From contig NZ_JAEHOK010000006.1 of NCBI RefSeq assembly GCF_016236915.1, positions 62,001 to 126,000 on the forward strand: a stretch of DNA of 64,000 nucleotides, written 5' to 3'. Positions within the stretch are counted from its first letter, which is position 1. Each line of letters starts with the position of its first letter. Position numbers and translations under genes: made by a program. Shown here piece by piece: positions 43,639 through 52,844 of this stretch. This DNA is from Salegentibacter maritimus. Its GTDB lineage: Bacteria; Bacteroidota; Bacteroidia; Flavobacteriales; Flavobacteriaceae. Under the pieces are notes generated by a model. It did not search any database. It was given only the letters and a program-made list of their open reading frames with translations, and had not been told where the DNA came from.

Positions 43639-44793
43639 TTATAATTTATGTAAAATCTCAGCTGCTTTTTCCAGGGTTTCGTCTGTTTTGGCAAAGCAGA
43701 AACGCAACTGTTTATGATCTTTCCCATTTTTATGAAATACAGAAACCGGTATGGTAGCAAGTCCATGTTCAGTAATTAATCGTTTTGCAAAATCAACATC
43801 GGGCTCGTCGGTAATTTTTGAATAATCCATTACCTGAAAATAAGTTCCTTTAGAAGGAGTTCCCTTAAACCCTGAACCTTGCATTAAGTCGAAAAATTTA
43901 TCCCGTTTTTGCTGATAAAAATCACCTAATTGCAGATAATGCTCTGGTTTTTTCAGGTACTCTGCAAAAGCACGCTGCATAGGATGATTTACACAAAACA
44001 CGGTAGCTTGGTGAAGTTTTATGATTTCTTTCATTAAAACTTCGGGAGCAACACAGTAGCCCATTTTCCAACCGGTATTATGAAAAGTTTTCCCAAAAGA
44101 AGCACAAACAATAGCTCTTTCAGCTAAACCAGGGAATTTTGACGCACTTTCATGTACTTCATCATCGTAGATAAGGTGCTCATAAACTTCATCACTTAAT
44201 AAGATAATATTGGTTTTTTTAAGCAATGCTTCCAGTTGCTGCATATCACCTTTTGAAAGTACCGTACCTGTGGGGTTATGTGGAGTATTAATTATGATCA
44301 TCCTAGTTTTGGAAGTGATTTTTGCCTCAACTTCCTGCCAGTCTATTTTAAAATCTTTTCCTTTTAGTTCTACTAAAACAGGTTTTCCTCCGGCTAGTTT
44401 AATATCGGGCTCATAAGAATCGTAAGCCGGCTTAAAAACAATCACCTCATCACCGGGGTGTACAAAAGCAGTTATAGCGCCATATAAAGCCTGGGTTGCA
44501 CCAGCAGTTAAAACAATTTCAGAAGCTTCGTTATACTTCTTTCCGTAGAGATTTTCAATTTTAGAAACTATTTGCTCTCGCAGCTCCGGGATACCACTCA
44601 TTGGCGGATATTGGTTATAGCCATCTTTCATCGCTTTACAAACCAAGTCTTTTAAATGATTATCGGTTTCAAAATTTGGGAAGCCTTGAGAGAGATCTAT
44701 GGCTTTATGCTTTCTTGCAAGCCCACTCATTACCGAAAATATACTGGTTTTCCCGGCTGGAAGTTTTGAGGGAAGGTTTTTAAAATTTGGCAT
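43639..44793 (-). CDS. Methionine aminotransferase (class I/II PLP enzyme)
   Basis: This 384-residue fold-type I aminotransferase resembles YbdL and kynurenine aminotransferases that use methionine or aromatic amino acids. Conserved parts: IDLSQGFPNF, TAGATQALYGAI, INTPHNPTG, LLSDEVYEHL and the PLP-lysine segment ASFGKTFHNTGWKMGYC. The ATG at 44793 gives the family-typical MPNFKNLPSKLP start. A TTG start five codons upstream would lie next to the sdh terminator and is less likely. It is transcribed downstream of that terminator, so it may have its own weak promoter or depend on readthrough. Confidence 0.88.
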   Translation of the reverse strand: MPNFKNLPSKLPAGKTSIFSVMSGLARKHKAIDLSQGFPNFETDNHLKDLVCKAMKDGYNQYPPMSGIPELREQIVSKIENLYGKKYNEASEIVLTAGATQALYGAITAFVHPGDEVIVFKPAYDSYEPDIKLAGGKPVLVELKGKDFKIDWQEVEAKITSKTRMIIINTPHNPTGTVLSKGDMQQLEALLKKTNIILLSDEVYEHLIYDDEVHESASKFPGLAERAIVCASFGKTFHNTGWKMGYCVAPEVLMKEIIKLHQATVFCVNHPMQRAFAEYLKKPEHYLQLGDFYQQKRDKFFDLMQGSGFKGTPSKGTYFQVMDYSKITDEPDVDFAKRLITEHGLATIPVSVFHKNGKDHKQLRFCFAKTDETLEKAAEILHKL

Positions 44794-44818
44794 GTAGTCA
44801 ATTTTCAAATAAGTTGCA

Positions 44819-44852
44819 TAAAAAATCCCAAATTCGAAAAGAATTTGGGATT
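44819..44852 (-). terminator. Terminator of the sdh operon
   Basis: On the minus strand a 12-bp stem (AATCCCAAATTC / GAATTTGGGATT) with a 5-base loop is followed by TTTTTA. It lies 25 bases after the sdhB stop codon. Confidence 0.85.
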
Positions 44853-44876
44853 GATTTGTTCTTATTTAAGGAAGTT

Positions 44877-45623
44877 TTATCCTTTGGTACTGGCCGAAAG
44901 ATATTCACGGTTCATACGTGCAATATTGTCTAAAGAAATTCCTTTTGGACATTCAATTTCACAAGCTCCCGTATTACTACAGTTTCCAAAACCTTCCTCG
45001 TCCATTTGCCTAACCATGGCCTGAACACGCTCAGTAGCTTCTACCTGACCCTGAGGTAGCAAGGCATATTGAGAAACTTTTGCCGAAGTGAAAAGCATAG
45101 CACTTGCATTTTTACAAGCCGCTACACAAGCTCCACAGCCAATACAGGTTGCTGCGTTAAAAGACTCATCGGCTTTTTCTTTTTCTACCGGAATCGTGTT
45201 GGCATCTACGGTGTTTCCTGATGTATTTACCGAAACATAACCCCAGGCCTGCTGAATTCGGTCAAAAGCACTCCTGTCTACAATAAGATCTTTTACTACC
45301 GGAAACGCCTTGGCTCTAAATGGTTCTATATAAATAGTATCTCCATCCTTAAAAGAACGCATATGCAACTGGCAGGTAGCGATTAGTTTATCAGGCCCGT
45401 GAGGCTCTCCATTAATTTGGAGTGAACAAGAACCACAAATTCCTTCACGACAATCGTGATCAAACTGAATAGTATCTTCTCCTTTCTCTACCAACTGCTC
45501 GTTAAGTATATCCAGCATTTCAAGAAAAGACATATCCCCGTCTATCCCATCTATAGGATAATCTACCATTTTTCCTTTAGCCGTGGCACTTTCCTGACGC
45601 CATATTTTAAGTGTTAACTTCAT
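44877..45623 (-). CDS. sdhB: Succinate dehydrogenase/fumarate reductase iron-sulfur subunit
   Basis: This 248-residue subunit carries electrons from FAD to quinone. The [2Fe-2S] ligands are in [15 protein letters not shown] and the following TCQLH. The two other cluster motifs are [11 protein letters not shown] and [15 protein letters not shown], spaced as in the B-type enzymes of Bacteroidota. It is the last gene of the operon, separated from sdhA by a four-helix-bundle gene. Confidence 0.96.
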   Translation of the reverse strand: MKLTLKIWRQESATAKGKMVDYPIDGIDGDMSFLEMLDILNEQLVEKGEDTIQFDHDCREGICGSCSLQINGEPHGPDKLIATCQLHMRSFKDGDTIYIEPFRAKAFPVVKDLIVDRSAFDRIQQAWGYVSVNTSGNTVDANTIPVEKEKADESFNAATCIGCGACVAACKNASAMLFTSAKVSQYALLPQGQVEATERVQAMVRQMDEEGFGNCSNTGACEIECPKGISLDNIARMNREYLSASTKG

Positions 45624-45649
45624 AATCGTTAAAAGTTAAGTGTTAAAAG

Positions 45650-46027
45650 TTAATAGGATTTATCTGCTTTTTTCAAATAATTAATATAGCCATTCAAAAC
45701 AACTATTCCTTCTTCAACTTTTTTCTTTAATTTTTCAAATTTTTTCTCGTCAATATACTGTTCATCCAGTGCAGTGATTAACTGATCCTTTATTTCATAA
45801 AGCGAGCCTCTGGAAACTCTACAGAACTGGATATTTTCCTTAAAATGAAATCTTCCATACCCTTCAGCTAAATTATGAGTTACCGATCGAGAAGCCCTTC
45901 TCATTTGGGAAACCAATTCAAATTTTTCTTCAGCAGGAAATTGTTTAATAAGTTGAGAAATCTCCATTCGAATAGCCCTACCTTTTTGCCAGCAGACTAA
46001 ATCTTCGAATGATTTTATCTTTTCCAT
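45650..46027 (-). CDS. Four-helix-bundle protein (S23/IVP-like) inserted in the sdh operon
   Basis: This 125-residue protein is of the four-helix-bundle family related to the 23S rRNA intervening sequence protein. Typical residues are FEDLVCWQKGRAIRMEI, QMRRASRSVTHNLAEGYGR and SLYEIKDQLITALDEQYI. The ATG at 46027 was chosen over a TTG two codons earlier. The flanks carry A/T-rich direct repeats (GTTAAAAGTTAAGTGTTAAA). Genes of this family occur as scattered singletons in Bacteroidota genomes; the function is unknown. It separates sdhA from sdhB. Confidence 0.85.
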   Translation of the reverse strand: MEKIKSFEDLVCWQKGRAIRMEISQLIKQFPAEEKFELVSQMRRASRSVTHNLAEGYGRFHFKENIQFCRVSRGSLYEIKDQLITALDEQYIDEKKFEKLKKKVEEGIVVLNGYINYLKKADKSY

Positions 46028-46052
46028 TAACAATTAACCATTCACTATGAAC

Positions 46053-48056
46053 TTACTTGTAACTTCTTGTTTTCAATTCTATATTTTCAAATACCAGGTC
46101 TTCTTTGTGAAGAACTGCATCTGCGGGTTTTCCTTTATATTCCCAGGCAGCAACATATTTAAAGTTTTCATCGTCCCTTAATGCTTCTCCCTCTTCGGTT
46201 TGGTATTCTTCCCTAAAATGCCCTCCACATGATTCATTTCTATGCAAAGCATCTTTAGCAAATAACTCACCTAACTCCAGAAAATCTGCTACACGTCCGG
46301 CCTTCTCAAGCTCTGCGTTCTTAGAAGTAGCACTTCCGGGAACTTTTACATTCTTCCAGAAATCTTCTCTTAAAGCCGCAATTTCTTCAACAGCTTCCTT
46401 TAGTCCCTTTTCATTACGAGCCATTCCGCATTTGTTCCACATAATCAAACCTAATTCCTTATGATAGGAATCTACAGATTTGTTTCCGTTGGCATTCATT
46501 AACTTCTCGATACGTTCTTTTACGGCTTTTTCGGTTTCCTCAAATTCTGGAGAATCTGTAGAAATTGCTCCGGTACGAATATCATCCGATAAATAATTAC
46601 CAATAGTATAAGGCAGCACGAAATAACCATCTGCCAAACCTTGCATTAATGCCGAAGCACCAAGCCTATTGGCACCATGGTCAGAGAAGTTGGCTTCTCC
46701 TGCAGCATAGCAACCGGGAATGGTTGTTTGCAGGTTATAATCTACCCAAAGACCACCCATAGTATAGTGCACAGCCGGGTATATCATCATTGGGGTTTCA
46801 TATGGGTTCTGGTCTACGATCTTGTTATACATATCGAAGAGGTTTCCATATTTTGCAGCCACAACTTCTTTTCCAAGTTTTGTAACTTCTTCTTTCGAAG
46901 GGTTTTTATGTCCCGAAGTAAAAGCTTTTTCTTTTCCGTAGCGTTCAATGGCACTGGAGAAATCAAGAAATACTGCCTGCCCGGTTTTATTAACTCCAAA
47001 ACCGGCATCACAACGCTCTTTAGCCGCTCTTGAAGCCACATCACGTGGTACAAGGTTACCAAAAGCCGGATAGCGACGCTCTAAATAGTAATCTCTTTCT
47101 TCTTCTGAAAGCTCGGTTGGTTTTTTCTTCCCTGCCCTTATAGCCTCAGCATCTTCTTTTTTCTTAGGCACCCAAATTCGTCCATCATTCCTTAGAGACT
47201 CAGACATCAATGTTAATTTAGACTGATGATCTCCGGAAACCGGAATACAAGTTGGGTGAATTTGTGTATAACAAGGGTTGGCAAAATAAGCTCCTCTACG
47301 GTGTGCTCTCCAGGCAGCTGTTACGTTACTTCCCATCGCATTTGTAGAAAGGAAGAATACATTTCCGTAACCACCGGAAGCCAATACCACGGCGTGTGCC
47401 GAGTGGCGCTCAATCTCGCCGGTAACCATATTTCTCGCAATTATTCCACGCGCTTTACCGCCTACCAATACCAAATCCATCATTTCGTGACGGTTATAAG
47501 GCTTGATTTTCCCACGGTTAATTTGGCGGTTCATTGCCGAATATGCTCCCAACAACAACTGTTGTCCTGTTTGCCCTTTTGCGTAAAAAGTACGGGATAC
47601 CAATACTCCTCCAAAAGAACGGTTGTCAAGATAACCACCATATTCACGGGCAAAAGGAACTCCCTGTGCCACACATTGATCTATAATATTTCCTGACACC
47701 TCAGCAAGACGGTAAACGTTTGCTTCACGGGAGCGGTAATCACCACCTTTTACGGTATCGTAAAACAAGCGATAATCTGAATCTCCATCGCCCTGGTAAT
47801 TCTTAGAGGCGTTAATTCCTCCCTGAGCCGCAATAGAGTGTGCACGTCTTGGAGAATCCTGATAACAAAATGTTTTTACATTATAACCTAACTCTGCAAG
47901 GGTTGCAGCTGCAGCTCCTCCTGCAAGTCCTGTTCCTACTACAATAACGTCTATATTACGCTTGTTGGCAGGGTTAACAAGATCGATATTGTTTTTATGA
48001 TTGGTCCACTTCTCTGCTAGAGGCCCTTTAGGTATTTTTGAATCTAAAACTGACAT
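46053..48056 (-). CDS. sdhA: Succinate dehydrogenase/fumarate reductase flavoprotein subunit
   Basis: This 667-residue subunit oxidises succinate with covalent FAD. The FAD-attachment His is in [20 protein letters not shown]; the dinucleotide fold is [20 protein letters not shown]. Substrate-binding residues appear in HPTCIP, a long loop, and the [11 protein letters not shown] and [17 protein letters not shown] segments. The length matches the Bacteroidota type. It follows sdhC by 12 bases. Confidence 0.97.
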   Translation of the reverse strand: MSVLDSKIPKGPLAEKWTNHKNNIDLVNPANKRNIDVIVVGTGLAGGAAAATLAELGYNVKTFCYQDSPRRAHSIAAQGGINASKNYQGDGDSDYRLFYDTVKGGDYRSREANVYRLAEVSGNIIDQCVAQGVPFAREYGGYLDNRSFGGVLVSRTFYAKGQTGQQLLLGAYSAMNRQINRGKIKPYNRHEMMDLVLVGGKARGIIARNMVTGEIERHSAHAVVLASGGYGNVFFLSTNAMGSNVTAAWRAHRRGAYFANPCYTQIHPTCIPVSGDHQSKLTLMSESLRNDGRIWVPKKKEDAEAIRAGKKKPTELSEEERDYYLERRYPAFGNLVPRDVASRAAKERCDAGFGVNKTGQAVFLDFSSAIERYGKEKAFTSGHKNPSKEEVTKLGKEVVAAKYGNLFDMYNKIVDQNPYETPMMIYPAVHYTMGGLWVDYNLQTTIPGCYAAGEANFSDHGANRLGASALMQGLADGYFVLPYTIGNYLSDDIRTGAISTDSPEFEETEKAVKERIEKLMNANGNKSVDSYHKELGLIMWNKCGMARNEKGLKEAVEEIAALREDFWKNVKVPGSATSKNAELEKAGRVADFLELGELFAKDALHRNESCGGHFREEYQTEEGEALRDDENFKYVAAWEYKGKPADAVLHKEDLVFENIELKTRSYK

Positions 48057-48068
48057 AAATCTTACTTA

Positions 48069-48731
48069 TTAAAGGTTATTAATATAGTGAAAAAGGGCTA
48101 TAAAAATAAATCCTAGCGGTATAACGATTGCATAAGCTTTGGTGAATCCTCTAAGTCCTTTGGCATATTTATTTCTCCATCCCATAGACTGAAAAGAAGA
48201 AGAAAACCCATGATAAAGGTGTAGGGCCAAAAATACAAATGAAACCACGTATAATATTGTTCTAACCGGGCTTTCGAATTTCGCAACCAACTCACCGTAA
48301 TAACGAGTAGCATCTTCGGGATGAGACTCTACGTATTTGTGTATCATTTCCGGAAACCAAAAATCGTAGAAGTGAAGTGCTAAAAAAGCTAAAACTACAA
48401 GGCCTGAGTAAATCATATTTCTTGATACCCAACTTGAGTTTTCATTTCCGGCAAACTTAATATACTTAACGTTTCTTGCTCCACGGTTTTTCGCTTCCAG
48501 GATAAAACCCATTATAAAATGGAAAATTACCCCAAAAATCAATATGGGTTGCAATAAAGCCTGCACAAAGAAGTTGGTCCCCATAAAGTGGGAAACCTCA
48601 TTAAATACGTCTTTACTAAATACCGAAATAAAATTGATGCTAAAATGCTGAGCTAAAAATAAGACCAGAAATAGTCCCGATAAGGCCATAGCAAATTTTC
48701 TTGCTATGGTTGAATTTAGAAATCCACCCAT
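48069..48731 (-). CDS. sdhC: Succinate dehydrogenase cytochrome b subunit (single large membrane subunit)
   Basis: This 220-residue integral membrane anchor with five hydrophobic segments binds di-haem b in this class. His residues sit in the helices (AQHFSIN, FGVIFHFIMGF, ALHFYDFW, LALHLYHGFSS, ALFHYINNL). The ATG at 48731 was chosen because a good promoter lies between it and the upstream GTG at 48782. It is the first gene of the sdhC-sdhA-x-sdhB operon. Confidence 0.93.
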   Translation of the reverse strand: MGGFLNSTIARKFAMALSGLFLVLFLAQHFSINFISVFSKDVFNEVSHFMGTNFFVQALLQPILIFGVIFHFIMGFILEAKNRGARNVKYIKFAGNENSSWVSRNMIYSGLVVLAFLALHFYDFWFPEMIHKYVESHPEDATRYYGELVAKFESPVRTILYVVSFVFLALHLYHGFSSSFQSMGWRNKYAKGLRGFTKAYAIVIPLGFIFIALFHYINNL

Positions 48732-48761
48732 TGGTTTGATAATTTTATAGAAATTTAACAG

Positions 48762-48793
48762 CAAAAATACACTGCAAATCACTTACTGACAAA
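48762..48793 (-). promoter_or_regulatory. Promoter of the sdh operon (-33 TTTG, -7 TATTTTTG)
   Basis: On the minus strand, TTTG (48793-48790) and TATTTTTG (48769-48762) are separated by 20 bases, a full Bacteroidota-type promoter. The leader to the sdhC ATG is about 25-30 bases. Confidence 0.7.
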
Positions 48794-49046
48794 CTTTCAA
48801 GCCTGTTTATAGGGCTATTTAGAATAAATATAAGTAAGCAATAATTTTGTTGAATATCATTATTTGCATTTCCTATATTACCAAGAGCTAAAACCTTTAG
48901 TTAACCAATATGTCTCATAAAGTAAATGCAGTTTTTTGGTAGAATTCAAAGAGATGCCGCTTCCACAATTCACAAACTATGTTAAGATTAAATTACCCAA
49001 CGAAGATCGGTAATGTTTAAATCTGAACTACCCGGTAAAAAACTTC
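48794..49046. other. Non-coding gap upstream of the sdh promoter
   Basis: I see no gene here. The A/T-rich DNA extends the 470-bp gap between the sdhC and asnB genes; the remainder of that gap holds two repeat copies and the asnB terminator. Confidence 0.5.
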
Positions 49047-49090
49047 GTAAACTACTTAGGGACATTACACTCTTAGGCGTACCAATAAAA
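49047..49090. repeat. Dispersed short repeat, family 2, copy 3
   Basis: GTAAACTA at the start and CCAATAAA at the end match the other family members; the middle is shorter (GGGACATTACACTCTTAGGCG). Copy 4 lies 28 bases away on the other side of a hairpin. Confidence 0.5.
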
Positions 49091-49117
49091 AAGCTACCTG
49101 GATTCAGGTAGCTTTTT
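49088..49117 (-). terminator. Terminator of asnB, between two repeat copies
   Basis: A 13-bp stem (AAAAAGCTACCTG / CAGGTAGCTTTTT) with a 4-base loop and T-residues on both strands. It lies 88 bases beyond the asnB stop codon and can work in both directions. Confidence 0.75.
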
Positions 49118-49118
49118 A

Positions 49119-49175
49119 GTAAACTATCTCGAGGCAAACTTCGAGGTATTATATTATTTGACTGTGCCAATAAAA
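49119..49175. repeat. Dispersed short repeat, family 2, copy 4
   Basis: GTAAACTA and CCAATAAA ends with the middle CTCGAGGCAAACTTCGAGG, the same layout as the copy at 7097 (GGGGCAAGCCTCGGG). It is next to the asnB stop codon. Confidence 0.55.
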
Positions 49176-49204
49176 CCTAAGTTTCAATTGGATTTACCAA
49201 TCTT

Positions 49205-50866
49205 TTAATAACTATCGGAGTGAACATTGGCTACTGCTCTACCCGATGGATCGTTCATATTTTTAAAAGACTCATCCCACTCTAAGGCAGTTGGAGTACT
49301 GCAAGCTACAGAAGGTACAGAAGGTACAGATTTTGCTGCGGCATCGCTTGGAAAATGATTCGCAAAAATAGTACGGTAATAATATTCTTCCTTGCTAGAT
49401 GGTGGCTGAATTGGGAATTTAAAGTGTGCATTTTCAAGCTGTTCATCACTTACCTCTGCATTCACCAATTCTTTAAGAGTATCTATCCAACTATAACCAA
49501 CCCCGTCAGAAAATTGTTCTTTTTGTCTCCAGGCTACACTTTCTGGCAAATAATCTTCAAATGCCTTTCTTAGCACCCATTTTTCAATGCGTTCGCCGGT
49601 AATCATCTTATCCTTAGGGTTTATTCTCATGGCCACATCCATAAACTCTTTGTCTAGGAATGGAACACGTCCTTCAATTCCCCAGGCAGAAAGAGATTTA
49701 TTTGCCCGCAAACAATCATATTGATGTAATTTATCTAATTTCCTAACGGTCTCTTCGTGAAATTCTTTGGCATTGGGGGCCTTATGGAAGTAAAGATACC
49801 CACCAAACAATTCATCAGATCCTTCACCCGAAAGCACCATCTTAATCCCCAAAGATTTAATAGTTCTAGCCATTAAATACATAGGCGTAGACGCTCTAAT
49901 CGTAGTTACATCATAAGTTTCTAAATGATAAATAACATCTTTAATAGCATCCAAACCTTCTTGAATGGTAAATTTCACCTCATGATGTACTGTATCTAAA
50001 TGATCGGCTACTTTTTGAGCAGCAGCAAGGTCTGGCGATCCCTCTAAGCCAATGGCAAAAGAGTGTAATCTTGGGTACCAGGCCGCATCTTTATCGTCGC
50101 TCTCTATCCTTTTTTCAGCATACAGTTTAGCAACTGCTGAAGTAATTGAAGAATCTAAGCCACCCGAAAGCAATACACCATACGGTACATCACTCATTAA
50201 TTGACGGTGCACTGCTCTTTCAAGAGCCTCCTTTAAATCTTCAATACTGGTTTCATTGTCCTTTACGGCATCATACTCCATCCAGTCACGCTCATACCAC
50301 TTTTGAAAACCTTCTTTCTTACTTGATAGATAATGCCCCGGAGGAAATAATTCAATCTTAGCACATTTCCCTTCCAAAGCTTTTAATTCTGAAGCCACAT
50401 AAAAAGTTCCATTTTGATCCCAACCTATATATAAAGGAATAATCCCCATATGGTCGCGAGCAATAAGATACTCATCATTTTCGGCATCATAGATAGCAAA
50501 ACCAAAGATCCCGTTTAATTCATCTAAAAAGCTATCGCCTTTATCTTTATAAAGCGCAAGAATAACCTCGCAATCAGATTCTGTTTGAAAATTATAATTT
50601 GGAAATTGACTTCTTAAATCTTTATGGTTATAGATTTCCCCATTCGCAGCAAGTACAAGCTGCTTATCCTCAGACAGTAAAGGCTGTCCTCCAGAAATTG
50701 GATCTACAATGGCCAGTCGCTCATGCGCCAAAATAGCTTTTTCATCACTATAAATTCCACTCCAGTCCGGGCCACGATGCCTTAAACTTTTAGCCATTTC
50801 TAATATCTGAGGTCTTAAATCTTCAGACCTTTCTTTTAAATCGAAAGCACAAACAATTCCACACAC
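49205..50866 (-). CDS. asnB: Asparagine synthase B (glutamine-hydrolysing)
   Basis: This 553-residue class II amidotransferase makes asparagine from aspartate, glutamine and ATP. The start is GTG, fixed by the need for Cys2 as nucleophile (MCGIVCAFDL). The glutaminase domain has RHRGPDWSG and AANGEIYNH. The synthetase domain has the PP-loop SGGLDSS (234-240) and GEGSDELFGGYL. The C-terminal VPSVACSTPTALEWD is typical of AsnB. It is monocistronic, with a terminator beyond its end and 415 bases upstream free of genes. Confidence 0.96.
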   Translation of the reverse strand: MCGIVCAFDLKERSEDLRPQILEMAKSLRHRGPDWSGIYSDEKAILAHERLAIVDPISGGQPLLSEDKQLVLAANGEIYNHKDLRSQFPNYNFQTESDCEVILALYKDKGDSFLDELNGIFGFAIYDAENDEYLIARDHMGIIPLYIGWDQNGTFYVASELKALEGKCAKIELFPPGHYLSSKKEGFQKWYERDWMEYDAVKDNETSIEDLKEALERAVHRQLMSDVPYGVLLSGGLDSSITSAVAKLYAEKRIESDDKDAAWYPRLHSFAIGLEGSPDLAAAQKVADHLDTVHHEVKFTIQEGLDAIKDVIYHLETYDVTTIRASTPMYLMARTIKSLGIKMVLSGEGSDELFGGYLYFHKAPNAKEFHEETVRKLDKLHQYDCLRANKSLSAWGIEGRVPFLDKEFMDVAMRINPKDKMITGERIEKWVLRKAFEDYLPESVAWRQKEQFSDGVGYSWIDTLKELVNAEVSDEQLENAHFKFPIQPPSSKEEYYYRTIFANHFPSDAAAKSVPSVPSVACSTPTALEWDESFKNMNDPSGRAVANVHSDSY

Positions 50867-51281
50867 AATTTTAAAGTTTTAAGTATTAATGTTGAAACAA
50901 ATATTGAACTAATATTTCATAAAAAAAGCTAATAAATCACATTTGATTACAAATGAAAATTAAAAAACACAAATTAACTTCATATTAAAAATTAAACCCA
51001 GCAATAGCTACAATTTAATTTCAACAGTAAAAATTTTAGAAAACGCTTAATAAATCACCTGTAAAATTGAAGCCCAAAAACCAATAACCAACTCTTTTTC
51101 AGCCATTAAATCCTGTGTTTTCGAATATTATTTCTTATAAAAATCACAAAAGATTTACAAAAGAAAGAATAATCCCAGCATTTCCCTTGCTAATACGACA
51201 CACCTTATTTCACGAAAACTTAATGGAAAGTAAGCCAGCTTTTTAGTAATTTCAGGAGATATAATTTCAACATAAAATTTT
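50867..51281. other. Non-coding divergent gap between asnB and cbpA
   Basis: These 415 A/T-rich bases hold the promoters of the two divergent genes. I could not find a clear TAnnTTTG element for either gene, nor any repeat family or RNA structure. Confidence 0.5.
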
Positions 51282-52226
51282 ATGGATTTTATAGACTATT
51301 ACAAATTATTGGAATTAGACAAATCTGCCAGCCAGGCCGATATTAAAAAAGCTTATCGTAAACTGGCCCGAAAGTATCATCCAGACCTCAACCCCAATAA
51401 TAAAGAAGCACAGCTAAGGTTTCAGCAGATAAATGAAGCCAACGAGGTGTTGAGCGATCCTGAAAAACGAAAAAAATACGACCAATACGGAAAAGATTGG
51501 CAACACGCCGATGCCTATGAAGAAGCCCGAAAACAGCAACAAGCCTCCGGCGGCAGAACCTATACCGGCGGCGGGTTTGGAAATACCGGATTTGGAGGCA
51601 GCCATGGAAGTTATTCCTATTCGGGAAATTTTGACGAAGATACTTTTTCAGATTTTTTTGAGGAAATGTTTGGCAGCAGGGCGAGGGCCCATGGTTCAGG
51701 TCGCGGCCATCATTTTAAAGGTCAGGATTTTAATGCCGAGCTTCAACTAAAAATAAGCGACGTATACACCAGCCACAAACAAACTCTTAGTGTAAACGGA
51801 AAGAGCATTAGGCTTACAATTCCTGCAGGTGTTGAAAACGGACAAACCATTAAAATTAAAGGACACGGCGGTCCCGGCGTTCAGGGCGGGCCAAAAGGCG
51901 ATCTCTATATTACTTTTAATATTATAAATAACACCAAATTTAAACGTGAAAAAGAGCATTTGTTTAGCCAGGTAGACCTGGATTTATATACCGCCTTACT
52001 GGGGGGAGAAATTACCGTGGATACTTTTAATGGAAAAGTGAAATTAAAAGTGAAACCCGAGACCCAAACCGGAACCAAAGTGAAATTAAAAGGCAAAGGT
52101 TTTCCTAAGTACAAAAAAGAGAATCAGTTTGGAGACTTAATAATTACCTACAATGTAAAAATGCCCGATAATTTAAGTACTCGTGAAAAAGAATTATTTA
52201 AAGAACTTCAAAAATTACGCTCATGA
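51282..52226 (+). CDS. cbpA: DnaJ-type co-chaperone, CbpA-like
   Basis: This 314-residue class B J-protein has a J domain at residues 4-70 with the HPD motif (His33-Asp35) that stimulates DnaK ATPase. A Gly/Phe/Ser-rich linker follows ([19 protein letters not shown]), then two C-terminal substrate-binding barrels ([39 protein letters not shown]). There is no Cys-rich zinc domain, which separates it from DnaJ. It overlaps the cbpM gene by 4 bases. Confidence 0.93.
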   Translation: MDFIDYYKLLELDKSASQADIKKAYRKLARKYHPDLNPNNKEAQLRFQQINEANEVLSDPEKRKKYDQYGKDWQHADAYEEARKQQQASGGRTYTGGGFGNTGFGGSHGSYSYSGNFDEDTFSDFFEEMFGSRARAHGSGRGHHFKGQDFNAELQLKISDVYTSHKQTLSVNGKSIRLTIPAGVENGQTIKIKGHGGPGVQGGPKGDLYITFNIINNTKFKREKEHLFSQVDLDLYTALLGGEITVDTFNGKVKLKVKPETQTGTKVKLKGKGFPKYKKENQFGDLIITYNVKMPDNLSTREKELFKELQKLRS

Positions 52227-52513
52227 ATTTAGAAGATTTAATACCCACCAATGAGATTTGCGCAAAGTACCGGGTAGAAAGCACTTTTGTGCGTTCATTA
52301 CACGAAAGCGGACTTATAGAAATTATTACCGTGGAAGAAACCCAATATGTGCATTGTGATACTATTTCAGAATTTGAAAGCTTGCGAAGATTGCATTACG
52401 ATCTGGACATAAACTTAGAGGGACTGGAAGCTATTCAGCATTTATTAGGACAGGTAAGAAAACTACAAAAGGAAAATTTAGCGCTTAAAAACAGGCTGAA
52501 TATATTTGAATAA
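52223..52513 (+). CDS. cbpM: Chaperone modulator CbpM
   Basis: This 96-residue protein contains an N-terminal MerR-like helical region ([29 protein letters not shown]) and a C-terminal coiled coil ([19 protein letters not shown]). In E. coli CbpM binds the CbpA J domain and inhibits it. The 4-base ATGA overlap with cbpA suggests translational coupling, so the pair is most likely co-expressed in fixed ratio. Confidence 0.85.
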   Translation: MNLEDLIPTNEICAKYRVESTFVRSLHESGLIEIITVEETQYVHCDTISEFESLRRLHYDLDINLEGLEAIQHLLGQVRKLQKENLALKNRLNIFE

Positions 52514-52637
52514 GCAAGGAACTGTTCATCCAATAATCGAAATTAAACACACCAAAACTTGACACAAAATCAAATTATAGTCTTTAGATAAGAATTTATG
52601 GGCTTATTGAGAGGTTTTTTCCTCTGTATTATATTGA

Positions 52638-52645
52638 TAACTTTG
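52638..52645 (+). promoter_or_regulatory. -7 element upstream of the aminopeptidase P gene
   Basis: TAACTTTG matches TAnnTTTG; it lies 199 bases before the pepP ATG, so the transcript would carry repeat copy C in its leader. No strong -33 is seen. Confidence 0.4.
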
Positions 52646-52678
52646 CAAACACAACAAAAAACTAAATAAATTATTTCC

Positions 52679-52781
52679 CGTCAAGTTGAACTTGTTTTAG
52701 CTTCTAATATGTTTTTAATACTAAAACTTAGATCCCCGAGAAAATAATCGGGGCAGGCTCTGAAATAAATTCAGGATGACG
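52679..52781 (+). repeat. Dispersed palindromic repeat, family 1, copy C (long form)
   Basis: Bounded by CGTCA and TGACG. It contains the extra arm CCCCGA / TCGGGG (52734-52739 with 52748-52753) and the CTGAA/TTCAG-type hairpin. It lies upstream of pepP. Confidence 0.8.
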
Positions 52782-52844
52782 TTACAAAATACTTTTTTAA
52801 CTAAGAAAACCAAATATAAACCTAAAGGTTTTAAATTAATAAAT

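Noticed and set aside
44808-44808. TTG start for the methionine aminotransferase
   Set aside because: The ATG at 44793 gives the family-like N-terminus, and the TTG is next to the sdh terminator.
48782-48785. GTG start for sdhC upstream of 48731
   Set aside because: It lies upstream of the -7 element, and the added residues do not fit the family start.
49000-49170. Short minus-strand frame over the asnB downstream region
   Set aside because: It covers two repeat copies and a terminator hairpin and has no protein-like features.
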